From Jatrophihabitans sp964252635 (GTDB taxonomy: Bacteria; Actinomycetota; Actinomycetes; Mycobacteriales; Jatrophihabitantaceae), in contig NZ_CAXUNP010000002.1 in NCBI RefSeq assembly GCF_964252635.1, positions 62,001 to 126,000 of the forward strand: a stretch of DNA of 64,000 nucleotides, written 5' to 3'. Below the pieces are notes generated by a model that worked only from the letters and a program-made list of their open reading frames with translations, was not told the DNA's origin and did not search any database. The translations under genes and the position numbers were made by a program. Of this stretch, positions 27,071 through 35,057 are shown one piece after another. Numbering within the stretch: position 1 is the stretch's first letter; each line of letters starts with the position of its first letter.

Positions 27071-27382
27071 TCAGGGGCCCAGCAGGGCGCGGGCGCGCTC
27101 GATGTCGTTGCGGAACACCAGCAGGTCCAGACGCCCGTCCCGCCGCTTGGACAGCGACGAGCGGATCTGGGCCTCGCCCAGGGTGGCGCGGCGGGCCAGC
27201 GCCTCGGAGCGGCTCAGGCCGGTGAGGACGACCGCGAGCAGGCCCAGATCGCCGGACTCCGTGGCGTCCGGCGGCCGGACGATGGGTCGTTTCCGGGACG
27301 GGCGGAACACCCAGCGCATGATCAGGGCGAGCAGCGCGATCACCACGATGGCGGTGATGACTGCCGACGGATCGTTGCCCAC
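27071..27382 (-). CDS. Small single-pass membrane protein
   Basis: A 103-residue protein with one N-terminal helix (AVITAIVVIALLALIMRWVF), a basic RPSRKRP stop-transfer segment and a soluble C-terminal part containing LDLLVFRNDIERARALL. I do not recognise a characterised function. The start is GTG 27382; nearby ATGs are in other frames. It follows the phosphoribosyltransferase by 33 bases on the same strand. Confidence 0.65.
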   Translation of the reverse strand: MGNDPSAVITAIVVIALLALIMRWVFRPSRKRPIVRPPDATESGDLGLLAVVLTGLSRSEALARRATLGEAQIRSSLSKRRDGRLDLLVFRNDIERARALLGP

Positions 27383-27415
27383 AGGGCCATCATGCCCGCG
27401 GTGCGGGACCGGACG

Positions 27416-27943
27416 TCAGGCGTCTTTCGAGGCCGCGCCCGTGACCGGCGGCAGCGCCGACCACGGGAAATCGATCCAACGGTCGGTCTCGCGCCACACG
27501 TACTCGCAGGAGACGGTGGACCGGGGCTTCTCGTAGACCACGGCGCAACGCACCTCGGCCACGTGCTCGCGGCAGAACTCCTTGACCAGGGCGAGGGTGG
27601 CGCCGGTGTCGGCCACGTCGTCGGCGACCAGCACCCTGGCGCCCGAGAGGTCCACCGGCGCCGGAACGGGCGGCAGCATGACCGGCAGGTCCAGGCGCTC
27701 GTCCACGCCGGTGTAGAACTCCACATTCACCAGGTGCAGGTTCTTGACGTCCAGGGCGTAGCCGAGGGCCCCGGCCACGAACAGCCCGCCGCGCGCGATC
27801 GACAGGATCAGGTCCGGCTCGTAACCGTCGGCGTGGACCAGCTCGGCCAGTTCACGCGATGCCGTGCCGAACAGCTCCCATGTGAGCACCTCGCGCGACG
27901 GCTCGTCCGTCGAGGGCGACGTGGGGGAGGCGTACCGGGTCAC
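27416..27943 (-). CDS. Phosphoribosyltransferase-family protein
   Basis: A 175-residue type I PRTase fold protein with the PRPP-binding motif VLVADDVADTGATL near residue 110 and an ILSIARGGLFVAGAL substrate loop, similar to xanthine/hypoxanthine phosphoribosyltransferases of actinobacteria. The start GTG 27943 avoids overlap with the divergent mutase gene; CAGGCT seven bases upstream fits the leaderless pattern. Exact base specificity cannot be read from the sequence. Confidence 0.8.
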   Translation of the reverse strand: MTRYASPTSPSTDEPSREVLTWELFGTASRELAELVHADGYEPDLILSIARGGLFVAGALGYALDVKNLHLVNVEFYTGVDERLDLPVMLPPVPAPVDLSGARVLVADDVADTGATLALVKEFCREHVAEVRCAVVYEKPRSTVSCEYVWRETDRWIDFPWSALPPVTGAASKDA

Positions 27944-28052
27944 ATCGGCAAGCCTGGCAGAAGGGCGATCCTGGCCACAGAGGGTTTCCGAAACCGGGGT
28001 TGTTCGGCGCGTCCGGAATACACTGCGCCGAAGCTCACGGAGGTGCTCGACA
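27944..28052. promoter_or_regulatory. Divergent region phosphoribosyltransferase/ecm
   Basis: Plus strand: TACACT (28019-28024) is the best -10 for ecm, with GGAGG (28039-28043) as its ribosome site. A 13-bp near-palindrome, GGTTTC-C-GAAACC (27983-27995), sits about 24 bp upstream of the -10 and could be an operator. No -35 consensus is clear. Confidence 0.4.
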
Positions 28053-30038
28053 ATGCCGTTCCCCTCGGACGACAAGCGCGACAAGCCCTGGTTGATGCGT
28101 ACGTATGCCGGCCACTCGTCGGCGCGGGAGTCGAACAAGCTGTACCGGCGCAACCTCTCGAAGGGCCAGACGGGCCTCTCGGTCGCCTTCGACCTGCCGA
28201 CCCAGACCGGCTACGACCCCGACGCCGAGCTGGCGCGCGGCGAGGTCGGCAAGGTGGGCGTGCCCATCTCGCACATCGGCGACGTGCGGACGCTGTTCGA
28301 CGGCATCCCGATGGAGGACATGAACACCTCCATGACGATCAACGCGCCTGCGATGTACATGCTGGCGCTGTACCTGACCGTGGCGGAGGAGCACGATGCC
28401 GACTTCGCGAAGCTGAGCGGGACCACGCAGAACGACATCATCAAGGAGTACCTGTCGCGGGGCACCTACGTGTTCCCGCCGGCCCCGTCGCTGCGCCTGA
28501 TCACCGACATGATCGCGTACACGGTCGCGAACGTCCCCAAGTGGAACCCGATCAACGTCTGCAGCTACCACCTGCAGGAGGCCGGCGCGACGCCCGTGCA
28601 GGAGGTCGCGTTCGCACTGTGCACGGCCATCGCCGTGCTCGACTCCGTGCGCGACTCGGGGCAGGTGCCCGCGGACAAGTTCGGCGAGGTGGTGGCCCGC
28701 ATCTCCTTCTTCGTGAACGCCGGCGTGCGCTTCATCGAGGAGATGTGCAAGCTGCGGGCGTTCGGCGAGCTCTGGGACGAGATCACCCGTGAGCGCTACG
28801 GCGTCGAGAACGCGAAGCACCGCCGCTTCCGGTACGGGGTGCAGGTCAACTCGCTGGGGCTCACCGAGGCCCAGCCCGAGAACAACGTCTACCGCATCCT
28901 GCTCGAGATGCTGGCCGTGACGATGAGCAAGGACGCCCGCGCCCGCGCCGTCCAGCTCCCTGCGTGGAACGAGGCGCTGGGCCTGCCGCGTGCCTGGGAC
29001 CAGCAGTGGTCGCTGCGCATGCAGCAGGTGCTGGCGTTCGAGTCCGACCTGCTCGAGTACGACGACCTGTTCGAGGGGTCGAAGGTCATCGAGGCCAAGG
29101 TCGCCGACATCAAGGCCGGCGCCCGCAAGGAGATCGACCACGTCCTGGAGCTAGGCGGAGCGGTCGTGGCGGTCGAGTCCGGCTACCTCAAGTCGGCTCT
29201 GGTGTCCTCGCTCGCCCTGCGACGCCGTCGCATGGAGTCCGGCGAGGACACCGTCGTCGGCGTCAACAGCTACACCGAGACCGAGCCCAACCCGCTGCAG
29301 GGTTCCGAGGACGGCGGCATCCTGTCCGTCGACCCGGCGGTCGAGGAGTCGGCCAAGGCCGCGCTGGCCGGGTGGAAGTCGGGACGCAACCCTGCTGATG
29401 TCGACGACGCGCTGCGCGCGTTGCGCGACGCGGCCAAGACCGACGAGAACCTGATGGCCGCCTCGATGGCCTGCGCCCGGGTCGGGGTCACGGTGGGTGA
29501 GTGGTCGGGCGTCCTGCGCGACACGTTCGGTGAGTACCGACCGCCGACGGGGGTCGCCGGCGCCAGCGGCGGTGGGCACGAGGGCGAGCTGTCCGAGGTC
29601 CAGGGACGGGTGCGGGCGCTGGGGGAGACGTTGGGCCGACCGCTCAAGTTCCTGGTCGGCAAGCCGGGCCTGGACGGGCACTCCAACGGCGCGGAGCAGA
29701 TCGCCGTCCGCGCGCGTGACGCGGGCTTCGAGGTCGTCTACTCGGGCATCCGCCTCACGCCGTCGCAGATCATCGCCGCCGCCGTCGAGGAGGACGTCGA
29801 CGTGGTGGGTCTGTCGGTGCTGTCCGGCTCGCACCTGTCCGTCGTGCCGGAGGTCGTCGCCGGGCTGCGCGCCGAGGGCCTCGACGACGTGCCCGTCATC
29901 GTCGGCGGCATCATTCCCGACCGCGACGCGGACCGCCTTCGAGCGGACGGTGTGGCACGGGTCTTCACGCCCAAGAACTTCGAGATCACCGAGATGCTCG
30001 GCCAGATCGTCGACGCCATCGAGGAAACGCGCAGCTGA
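28053..30038 (+). CDS. ecm: Ethylmalonyl-CoA mutase
   Basis: Coenzyme B12-dependent rearrangement of (2R)-ethylmalonyl-CoA to methylsuccinyl-CoA in the ethylmalonyl-CoA pathway (also called meaA). The 661-residue protein fuses the catalytic barrel with a C-terminal B12 domain holding DGHSNG (D541, H543, G546), and a SGSHL segment follows. Y18 (RTYAGHSS) and R136 (SRGTYVFPPAP) keep the carboxylate-binding pair of the dicarboxylyl-CoA mutases, while the overall sequence (KPWLMRTYAGHSSA start) is MeaA-like rather than MutB-like. Partners Ccr, epimerase, MeaB and adenosyltransferase are all in this window. Start chosen by GGAGG nine bases upstream. Confidence 0.9.
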   Translation: MPFPSDDKRDKPWLMRTYAGHSSARESNKLYRRNLSKGQTGLSVAFDLPTQTGYDPDAELARGEVGKVGVPISHIGDVRTLFDGIPMEDMNTSMTINAPAMYMLALYLTVAEEHDADFAKLSGTTQNDIIKEYLSRGTYVFPPAPSLRLITDMIAYTVANVPKWNPINVCSYHLQEAGATPVQEVAFALCTAIAVLDSVRDSGQVPADKFGEVVARISFFVNAGVRFIEEMCKLRAFGELWDEITRERYGVENAKHRRFRYGVQVNSLGLTEAQPENNVYRILLEMLAVTMSKDARARAVQLPAWNEALGLPRAWDQQWSLRMQQVLAFESDLLEYDDLFEGSKVIEAKVADIKAGARKEIDHVLELGGAVVAVESGYLKSALVSSLALRRRRMESGEDTVVGVNSYTETEPNPLQGSEDGGILSVDPAVEESAKAALAGWKSGRNPADVDDALRALRDAAKTDENLMAASMACARVGVTVGEWSGVLRDTFGEYRPPTGVAGASGGGHEGELSEVQGRVRALGETLGRPLKFLVGKPGLDGHSNGAEQIAVRARDAGFEVVYSGIRLTPSQIIAAAVEEDVDVVGLSVLSGSHLSVVPEVVAGLRAEGLDDVPVIVGGIIPDRDADRLRADGVARVFTPKNFEITEMLGQIVDAIEETRS

Positions 30039-30040
30039 CC

Positions 30041-30598
30041 GTGCCACCGCGACCGACCGTCCGTCTGGTCGCTGTCGACGAGGACGTTCTGCTCCGGTTG
30101 CTGGCGACGGCCGTCGGCGACGCAGATCCCGCGGAGGTCATGGCCCCCGTGGCCGGCGCGCCCGGGTGGACGCCGGCCCGGCGCGAGGCCTTTCTCGGCT
30201 ATCACCGGGCGCGGGGGGCGTCGATGCCGCGACTGCCGATCGGCGAGGTGACCTACGCCGTCGAGGTCGGCGCCGACGTCGTCGGGGCCCTTCGTCTGAT
30301 TGCGGCACCGCCAAACCCGCTCGAGCTCGAGGTCGGCCTGTGGCTGGGCCGCTCGTACCGCGGGCACGGCGTGGGTTCCGGGGCTCTGGCCGCAGCGGTC
30401 ACGCGAGCGGCCGAGCTGGGTGCGCGATCGGTGGTCGCACGGACGACCGCGCCGAACACCGCGGCCTTGGCGGCGCTGCGGCGTCACGGGTTCCGGCTCG
30501 CCGGCCAGGACACCGAGCAGGTCACCGCCCGGTTGATGCTCGGGGGGACGGCGGGCCCACCGCTGCGAGGGTGGACGACCCGCGGTACGCGCCCCTGA
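30041..30598 (+). CDS. GNAT-family N-acetyltransferase
   Basis: A 185-residue GCN5-related acetyltransferase of the RimJ/RimL type, with the acetyl-CoA-binding motif LGRSYRGHGVGSGAL near residues 105-119 and an APNTAALAALRRHGF motif B. The GTG is two bases after the ecm stop, so it is probably co-transcribed. Substrate unknown. Confidence 0.82.
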   Translation: MPPRPTVRLVAVDEDVLLRLLATAVGDADPAEVMAPVAGAPGWTPARREAFLGYHRARGASMPRLPIGEVTYAVEVGADVVGALRLIAAPPNPLELEVGLWLGRSYRGHGVGSGALAAAVTRAAELGARSVVARTTAPNTAALAALRRHGFRLAGQDTEQVTARLMLGGTAGPPLRGWTTRGTRP

Positions 30599-30612
30599 AC
30601 CTCCGACGGACG

Positions 30613-31185
30613 TCAGCCGTCGAGCGCGAGTGGCTGGCGCCAGGCGTAGTGCACGCAGGCCATCCCGTTGTGCGTGATCGTCCCCGAAGGCGTGAAGCCG
30701 GCCTTGTCGAGAACACGTTGGCTCGCGACGTTGTCGACGGCGGCGATCGCGGCCAACGGCACCTCCGGCGCGGTGTCCTGGTGCCACTGCACGAGCGCGC
30801 GAGCGACCTCGGTGGCCAAGCCTTGACCCCAGCGCTGCCTGGACAGGGTGTAACCGAGTTCGCGCCCGTCTCCGCTCACGCCGAAGCCAGCACGACCGAC
30901 GAGCTGCCCGCTCCCGGCGTCGGCGACGCGCCATTTCGTCCACCCGCGGGCTTGTTGTTCACGCCGGTAGGTGGCCAGCAGGTCCTGGGTCTCGGACCGC
31001 GTCTCCGGTCGGCCCTTGCGAACCCAGCGCATCGTCAAGGGGTCCGAGTGCAGGTCGTGCAGGGCGTCGACGTCCTCCGGCAGCCAGGTCGTCACGACGA
31101 GCCGCGTGGTCGTCAGGATCGATCGTCGCTGCGCCGCGTGGCTCTGTTGCTGGCCGTTCCGTTGTACCGAGTCGTTCTGGTGCAC
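30613..31185 (-). CDS. GNAT-family N-acetyltransferase
   Basis: A second, unrelated-in-sequence GNAT (190 residues) with LGYTLSRQRWGQGLATEVARALV (acetyl-CoA loop) and DNVASQRVLDKAGF, again RimJ/RimL-like. It is convergent with the previous acetyltransferase. No ATG is in frame near the N-terminus; GTG 31185 fits because CAGAAT lies six bases upstream, the spacing seen at other leaderless genes here. Confidence 0.78.
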   Translation of the reverse strand: MHQNDSVQRNGQQQSHAAQRRSILTTTRLVVTTWLPEDVDALHDLHSDPLTMRWVRKGRPETRSETQDLLATYRREQQARGWTKWRVADAGSGQLVGRAGFGVSGDGRELGYTLSRQRWGQGLATEVARALVQWHQDTAPEVPLAAIAAVDNVASQRVLDKAGFTPSGTITHNGMACVHYAWRQPLALDG

Positions 31186-31234
31186 CGCTTCATTCTGCCG
31201 ATTGTTGTCGGACCCCAGGTCGATAATCGAACGC
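31186..31234. promoter_or_regulatory. Divergent leaderless promoters, GNAT/HNH endonuclease
   Basis: Minus strand: CAGAAT (31197-31192) six bases before GTG 31185. Plus strand: GATAAT (31222-31227) seven bases before GTG 31235. The boxes are imperfect but their spacing supports both starts. Confidence 0.4.
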
Positions 31235-32578
31235 GTGGACGTGGTGGTCGGTTCGGAGGTGGTGGTGTTGCCGCGGGTACGGCCTGCTGTGCTGTCTGCG
31301 GCGCAACGGATCGACACCTTGGACGGTTTGGCGCGGGTGCGGGCGTGGGCCGATGCGCAGGAGCAGCACCTGTTGGCGGCCATGGCTGGCCCGGGGGATC
31401 CGCCGCGGACCCTGGATGATCCGGTGGCGGTGGACAAGCAGTTCGTCCGCGAGGAGATCGCGTGCGTGCTGAAGCTGGCACCGTCCACGGCGAACGCGCG
31501 GCTGCATCTGGCCGGTGAGCTGGTGCGCCGGTTGCCGGAGACGTTGGACCAGCTCGAACGCGGCACGATCGGCATGGCCTACGCGCGCTGTCTGGCCGAG
31601 TCGGTCGGGCCGCTGCCCGACGAGGCGGCCTTGCTGGTGCAGGCGCGGGTGCTGGGCGCGTCGGGTCGGCAGACGCTCTCGGCGTTCCGCGCCTCAGTGG
31701 CCCGGGCAGTGCTCGCGCTCGACCCGCGCCGAGCCGAGGCCCAGCACCGGAATGCGTGTGAACGGCGGCGCGTCGAGGTGCGGATGCTCGAGCACGGCAT
31801 GGGCTCGCTCTACGCCGAACTGCCCGCTGAGGCGGTGCAGGCCATCGCGACCCGCGTACAGGCTGCTGCCGACACCCTCACCGCTGCTGACAGACGTGCC
31901 GCTGCTGACAGATGTGCCGCTGCTGACAGCCTGGCTGCCGCCGAAAGACCTGAACCCGTCGAGACGGTCCAGCAGCGTACGGCCGACCAGGTGCGGGCTG
32001 ATGCCCTGGTCGCGCTGGTGACCGGTCAGGACCTCGATCTCCGCGCAACCTGGCAGGGCCGGCGCCCCAGCGTGCAGGTCAGCGTGGCGCTGTCCACGCT
32101 GCTGGCCCTCGATGAGGAACCCGGCGAGCTCGACGGCTACGGCCCGATCCCCGCGCAGCTGGCCCGCCGCATCGCTGCCGACCCGACCGGCACCTGGCGT
32201 CGGCTGGTCACCGACCCGCTCGGCGGGGTCATCGACGTCGGCCGCGACGCCTACGAACCACCCCAGAACCTCACCGAACACGTCATCGCCCGCGACCGGA
32301 CCTGCCGCTTCCCCGGCTGCCGGCGCAGGGCCCGCCGCTGCGAGATCGACCACCAGACCCCGTGGGGCCAGGACGGCCGCACCAACGAGTGCAACCTCGA
32401 ATGCCTCTGCTCCCGGCACCACCACCTCAAACACGAAGCAGGCTGGACGGTCCTCGGCAACCCCAACGACCCGCTGCTGTGGATCACCCCCACCGGCCAC
32501 ACCTACCTCGATCCACCGGGCCGAAACCCCATCGACACCACCACCGTGCCCAGCGTGACGGAAGCCTGCCCTTTCTGA
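31235..32578 (+). CDS. DUF222 and HNH endonuclease domain protein
   Basis: A 447-residue protein of the family typical of actinobacteria: an Ala/Arg-rich helical DUF222 region followed by a C-terminal HNH nuclease with CRFPGC, EIDHQTPWGQDGRTNECNLECLCSRHHHLKH, i.e. the paired Cys, the DH and the final HH...KH metal ligands. Members occur in many copies per genome (13E12 family in mycobacteria) and are suspected selfish or mobile genes. A Thr/Ala/Asp-rich linker near residues 215-235 is encoded by an 18-bp repeat. The neighbourhood (two GNATs, no synteny) fits an accessory insertion. Confidence 0.85.
   Translation: MDVVVGSEVVVLPRVRPAVLSAAQRIDTLDGLARVRAWADAQEQHLLAAMAGPGDPPRTLDDPVAVDKQFVREEIACVLKLAPSTANARLHLAGELVRRLPETLDQLERGTIGMAYARCLAESVGPLPDEAALLVQARVLGASGRQTLSAFRASVARAVLALDPRRAEAQHRNACERRRVEVRMLEHGMGSLYAELPAEAVQAIATRVQAAADTLTAADRRAAADRCAAADSLAAAERPEPVETVQQRTADQVRADALVALVTGQDLDLRATWQGRRPSVQVSVALSTLLALDEEPGELDGYGPIPAQLARRIAADPTGTWRRLVTDPLGGVIDVGRDAYEPPQNLTEHVIARDRTCRFPGCRRRARRCEIDHQTPWGQDGRTNECNLECLCSRHHHLKHEAGWTVLGNPNDPLLWITPTGHTYLDPPGRNPIDTTTVPSVTEACPF
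31883..31930 (+). repeat. 18-bp tandem repeat inside the HNH gene
   Basis: GCTGCTGACAGACGTGCC at 31883-31900 is repeated with one change at 31901-31918, and a third partial copy follows. It encodes AADR-type repeats in the linker between DUF222 and the HNH domain. Confidence 0.85.
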
Positions 32579-32627
32579 CGTGCGTCGGCGCGCCTCATGC
32601 GCACTGGTGTTGGCACACCCTTCGGGT

Positions 32628-32647
32628 GGCGTTCACCTGCGAACGCC
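32628..32647. terminator. Inverted repeat after the HNH gene
   Basis: GGCGTTC and GAACGCC (7-bp perfect arms, 6-nt loop) lie 50 bases after the HNH stop. There is no T-tract; it may be a terminator or processing hairpin. Confidence 0.35.
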
Positions 32648-32699
32648 GTCGCGTCATCCCGACCGCCTAGCTTCGGCGACTCCGAGACGAGGAGGCCTG

Positions 32700-33413
32700 G
32701 TGCACGACACCGCCATGGCGCACATGCAGTTGTGCGTCGAGCAGTACCTGAAGCGCGGACGCCACTACGACGTGCTCGACGTCGGCTCGCAGGCCGCCGG
32801 CAACATGCGCACCCACCGCGAGCTGCTGACCGGTCTCGACGTGGACTACACCGGTACCGACGTGTCCGCCGGACCCAATGTCGACGTCGTCATGCGCAAG
32901 CCCTACCGATTGCCGTTCCGGTCCAAGAGCTTTGACGTCGTGTTCACGAACTCGGCGTTCGAGCACATCCCGTTCCCCTGGGTGTCGTTCCTGGAGATCG
33001 TGCGGGTGCTGCGTCCGCACGGGCTGCTGTTCCTCGTGGCGCCGTCCCGCGGTCACATCCACTGGGAGTTCGACTGCTGGCGTTACTACCCGGACGCGAT
33101 GCGGGCGCTCGCGGCGTTCGCACGCGTCCAGCTGCTCGAGGCACACACCGACATGCCGCCCAAGCTCGACCAGGACGCGGCACGGGTCGACTACAGCCGC
33201 GTGCGCTTCCCCGAGAACTACTGGGGCGACACGGTCGGGGTGTTCCGGCGCCCCTTGCGGTACTCGCGCGGCGTCGTCATCCCGCGCGAGATCGGCGTCT
33301 GGTGGGGCAACCGGGTCGGTGGCATCGAGGCGCACCCCCGCAAGTACGGCACGCCGGCGCGGTACCGCCTCGTACCGCCACCCTCGCGCGCCGAGGTGCT
33401 GTCCGACAGCTAG
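32700..33413 (+). CDS. Class I SAM-dependent methyltransferase
   Basis: A 237-residue protein with motif I VLDVGSQAAGN, the acidic DYTGTDVSAG loop, and a typical DVVFTNSAFEHIPFPWVSFLEIVRVLRPHGLLFLVAP post-motif core of the Methyltransf_11 family. AGGAGG at 32690-32695 stands four bases from GTG 32700; ATG 32715 is the alternative start. A TAGCTT box at 32668-32673 is a plausible -10. Substrate unknown; His/Trp-rich C-terminal half (GHIHWEFDCWRYYPD) resembles enzymes of sugar or lipid modification. Its stop TAG is also the first half of the nucS -10 box. Confidence 0.8.
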   Translation: MHDTAMAHMQLCVEQYLKRGRHYDVLDVGSQAAGNMRTHRELLTGLDVDYTGTDVSAGPNVDVVMRKPYRLPFRSKSFDVVFTNSAFEHIPFPWVSFLEIVRVLRPHGLLFLVAPSRGHIHWEFDCWRYYPDAMRALAAFARVQLLEAHTDMPPKLDQDAARVDYSRVRFPENYWGDTVGVFRRPLRYSRGVVIPREIGVWWGNRVGGIEAHPRKYGTPARYRLVPPPSRAEVLSDS

Positions 33414-33422
33414 CCTGCCAGC

Positions 33423-34106
33423 GTGCGTCTGGTCATCGCGAGGTGCAGCGTCGACTACGTCGGCCGGTTGACGGCGCACTTGCCCCTGGCCACCCGGCTG
33501 TTGCTGGTCAAGGCCGACGGCTCGGTGCTCGTGCACTCCGACGGCGGGTCCTACAAGCCGCTCAACTGGATGAGCCCGCCGTGCACGCTGGTCGAGGTCC
33601 CGGCCGCGGACGACGCCGACGGACACGGCACGTGGACGGTCACCAACAAGGCGGGTGAGCAGCTCATCGTCACGGTGGTCGAGGTCCTGCACGACTCCTC
33701 CCACGAGCTGGGCGTGGACCCGGGGCTGGTCAAGGACGGCGTCGAGGCGCATCTGCAGAAACTGCTGGCCGAGCACATCCACACCCTCGGCGACGGGTAC
33801 CGGCTGGTCAGGCGCGAGTTCCCGACGCCCATCGGGCCCGTCGACATCCTGGCCCGTGACCCGCACGGCGTTGCGGTGGCGGTCGAGATCAAACGCCGGG
33901 GCGAGATCGACGGGGTCGAGCAGCTGACGCGGTACCTGGACCTGCTGAACCGCGACCCGTTGCTCGCTCCCGTGCGTGGGGTGTTCGCGGCGCAGGAGAT
34001 CAAGCCGCAGGCGCGGACGCTCGCCGAGGACCGCGGCATCCGCTGCCTGGTGCTCGACTACAGCGAGCTGCGAGGCATCGACGACCCCTCGCAACGCCTG
34101 TTCTGA
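33423..34106 (+). CDS. nucS: Mismatch-specific endonuclease NucS/EndoMS
   Basis: Cuts both strands at G-T, G-G and T-T mismatches, providing the non-MutS mismatch repair of actinobacteria. The 227-residue protein has an N-terminal DNA-binding half and a RecB-like nuclease core with D141 (VDILARD), E155 and K157 (VAVEIKRRG), then QLTRYLDLL. The last residues, SQRLF, match the C-terminal beta-clamp-binding motif known in this family. A leaderless promoter (TAGCCT 33411-33416, six bases before GTG) overlaps the preceding gene's stop. Confidence 0.95.
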   Translation: MRLVIARCSVDYVGRLTAHLPLATRLLLVKADGSVLVHSDGGSYKPLNWMSPPCTLVEVPAADDADGHGTWTVTNKAGEQLIVTVVEVLHDSSHELGVDPGLVKDGVEAHLQKLLAEHIHTLGDGYRLVRREFPTPIGPVDILARDPHGVAVAVEIKRRGEIDGVEQLTRYLDLLNRDPLLAPVRGVFAAQEIKPQARTLAEDRGIRCLVLDYSELRGIDDPSQRLF

Positions 34107-34150
34107 GCCTGAGCGCGTGCCGTGCGGCGCGGGTCTGCCAGAGTGCAGGC

Positions 34151-34909
34151 ATGCCACTCGTCGACCTCACCGACGGCCCCGCCGACGGCGTCCGCGTCCT
34201 GACCCTGAACGACCCCGAGCGTCGCAACGCGATGTCGCCGGAGCTGCAGCAGGCCCTGGGTGCGGCGGCGGACACCGTCGCGGCCGACCCCGCGGCGCGG
34301 GTGCTCGTCGTCACCGGCAACGGCACGGCCTTCAGCGCCGGCGCCGACCTGCCGGCCGTGTTCCACGACCTCGACCGCGAGGTGTCCGACATCCGCGCCG
34401 GCCTGCAGTCCATCTACGACAGCTTCCTGCGCATCAAGCGGCTGCGCATCCCGACCCTGGCCGCGGTGAACGGGGCGGCGGTCGGTGCCGGCGTCAACCT
34501 GGCCATGGCCTGCGACGTGCGGATCGCCGGGTCACGGGCGCGCTTCGGGGTCACCTTCACCACGCTCGGACTGCACCCGGGCGGCGGCTGCACCTATTTC
34601 CTGACCCAGGCCCTGGGTCGACAGCGGGCGTTCCAACTGATCATGGACGGCGCGGTCCTGGACGCCGACGAGGCGCTGCGCCTCGGCCTGGTCCTCGACG
34701 TGGTCGACGACCCGCTGGCGGCGGCACTCGAGACCGCGCAGCGCTGGGCCGGCGTGGACCCGCGCCTCGCCCGCGACATCAAGACCTCAGTCGGTATCGC
34801 CGAGCGCGGGCTGTTCGACGAGACTCTCGAGTTCGAGGGCTGGGCCCAGGCGGCCGCCGCGGCGCACAGCCCGCAGCTGCGGGAGGCCGTCGCCCGCTTC
34901 GCGAAGTAG
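34151..34909 (+). CDS. Enoyl-CoA hydratase/isomerase family protein lacking both catalytic Glu
   Basis: Crotonase-fold protein of 252 residues with the oxyanion-hole segments FSAGADLPAV and NGAAVGAGVNLAMACD. Aligned by eye with rat mitochondrial enoyl-CoA hydratase, the first catalytic glutamate position is F136 (ARFGVTFTTLG instead of FGQPEI) and the second is Q162 (AFQLIMDG instead of AMEMVLTG). A classical hydratase reaction is therefore unlikely; another crotonase reaction (isomerase, hydrolase, decarboxylase) or a non-catalytic role is possible. CAGAGT six bases before ATG suggests a leaderless mRNA. It lies between nucS and the double dehydrogenase. Confidence 0.82.
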   Translation: MPLVDLTDGPADGVRVLTLNDPERRNAMSPELQQALGAAADTVAADPAARVLVVTGNGTAFSAGADLPAVFHDLDREVSDIRAGLQSIYDSFLRIKRLRIPTLAAVNGAAVGAGVNLAMACDVRIAGSRARFGVTFTTLGLHPGGGCTYFLTQALGRQRAFQLIMDGAVLDADEALRLGLVLDVVDDPLAAALETAQRWAGVDPRLARDIKTSVGIAERGLFDETLEFEGWAQAAAAAHSPQLREAVARFAK

Positions 34910-34946
34910 CTCCTACGTGATCTGACCCTCCCTGCCCGTCCGCAGG

Positions 34947-34976
34947 GCGACACGGGAGAATACGGGTGGCTAGGGT
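34947..34976 (+). promoter_or_regulatory. Candidate promoter for the 3-hydroxyacyl-CoA dehydrogenase gene
   Basis: GCGACA (34947-34952), an 18-bp spacer and TAGGGT (34971-34976) lie 80 bases before ATG 35058, which has AGGAGG at 35044-35049. The -35 box is weak. Confidence 0.4.
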
Positions 34977-35057
34977 CCGGTAACCGCTCGGCACCAGGAG
35001 CGGGCACCAGCGCTCGGCACGACCGCGCATCATCGCGCGACACAGGAGGACCTCGTC

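Noticed and set aside
26222..28792. 856-codon plus-strand open frame over pcs, the phosphoribosyltransferase and the start of ecm
   Set aside because: It runs antisense to two recognisable genes and out of frame with ecm; the translation has no known domain and typical Arg/Gly/His shadow composition.
28053..30038. Mutase at 28053 considered as methylmalonyl-CoA mutase (MutB) or IcmF
   Set aside because: Single 661-residue chain with MeaA-type sequence and no G-domain between B12 and catalytic parts; MutB-type would be longer and paired with MutA.
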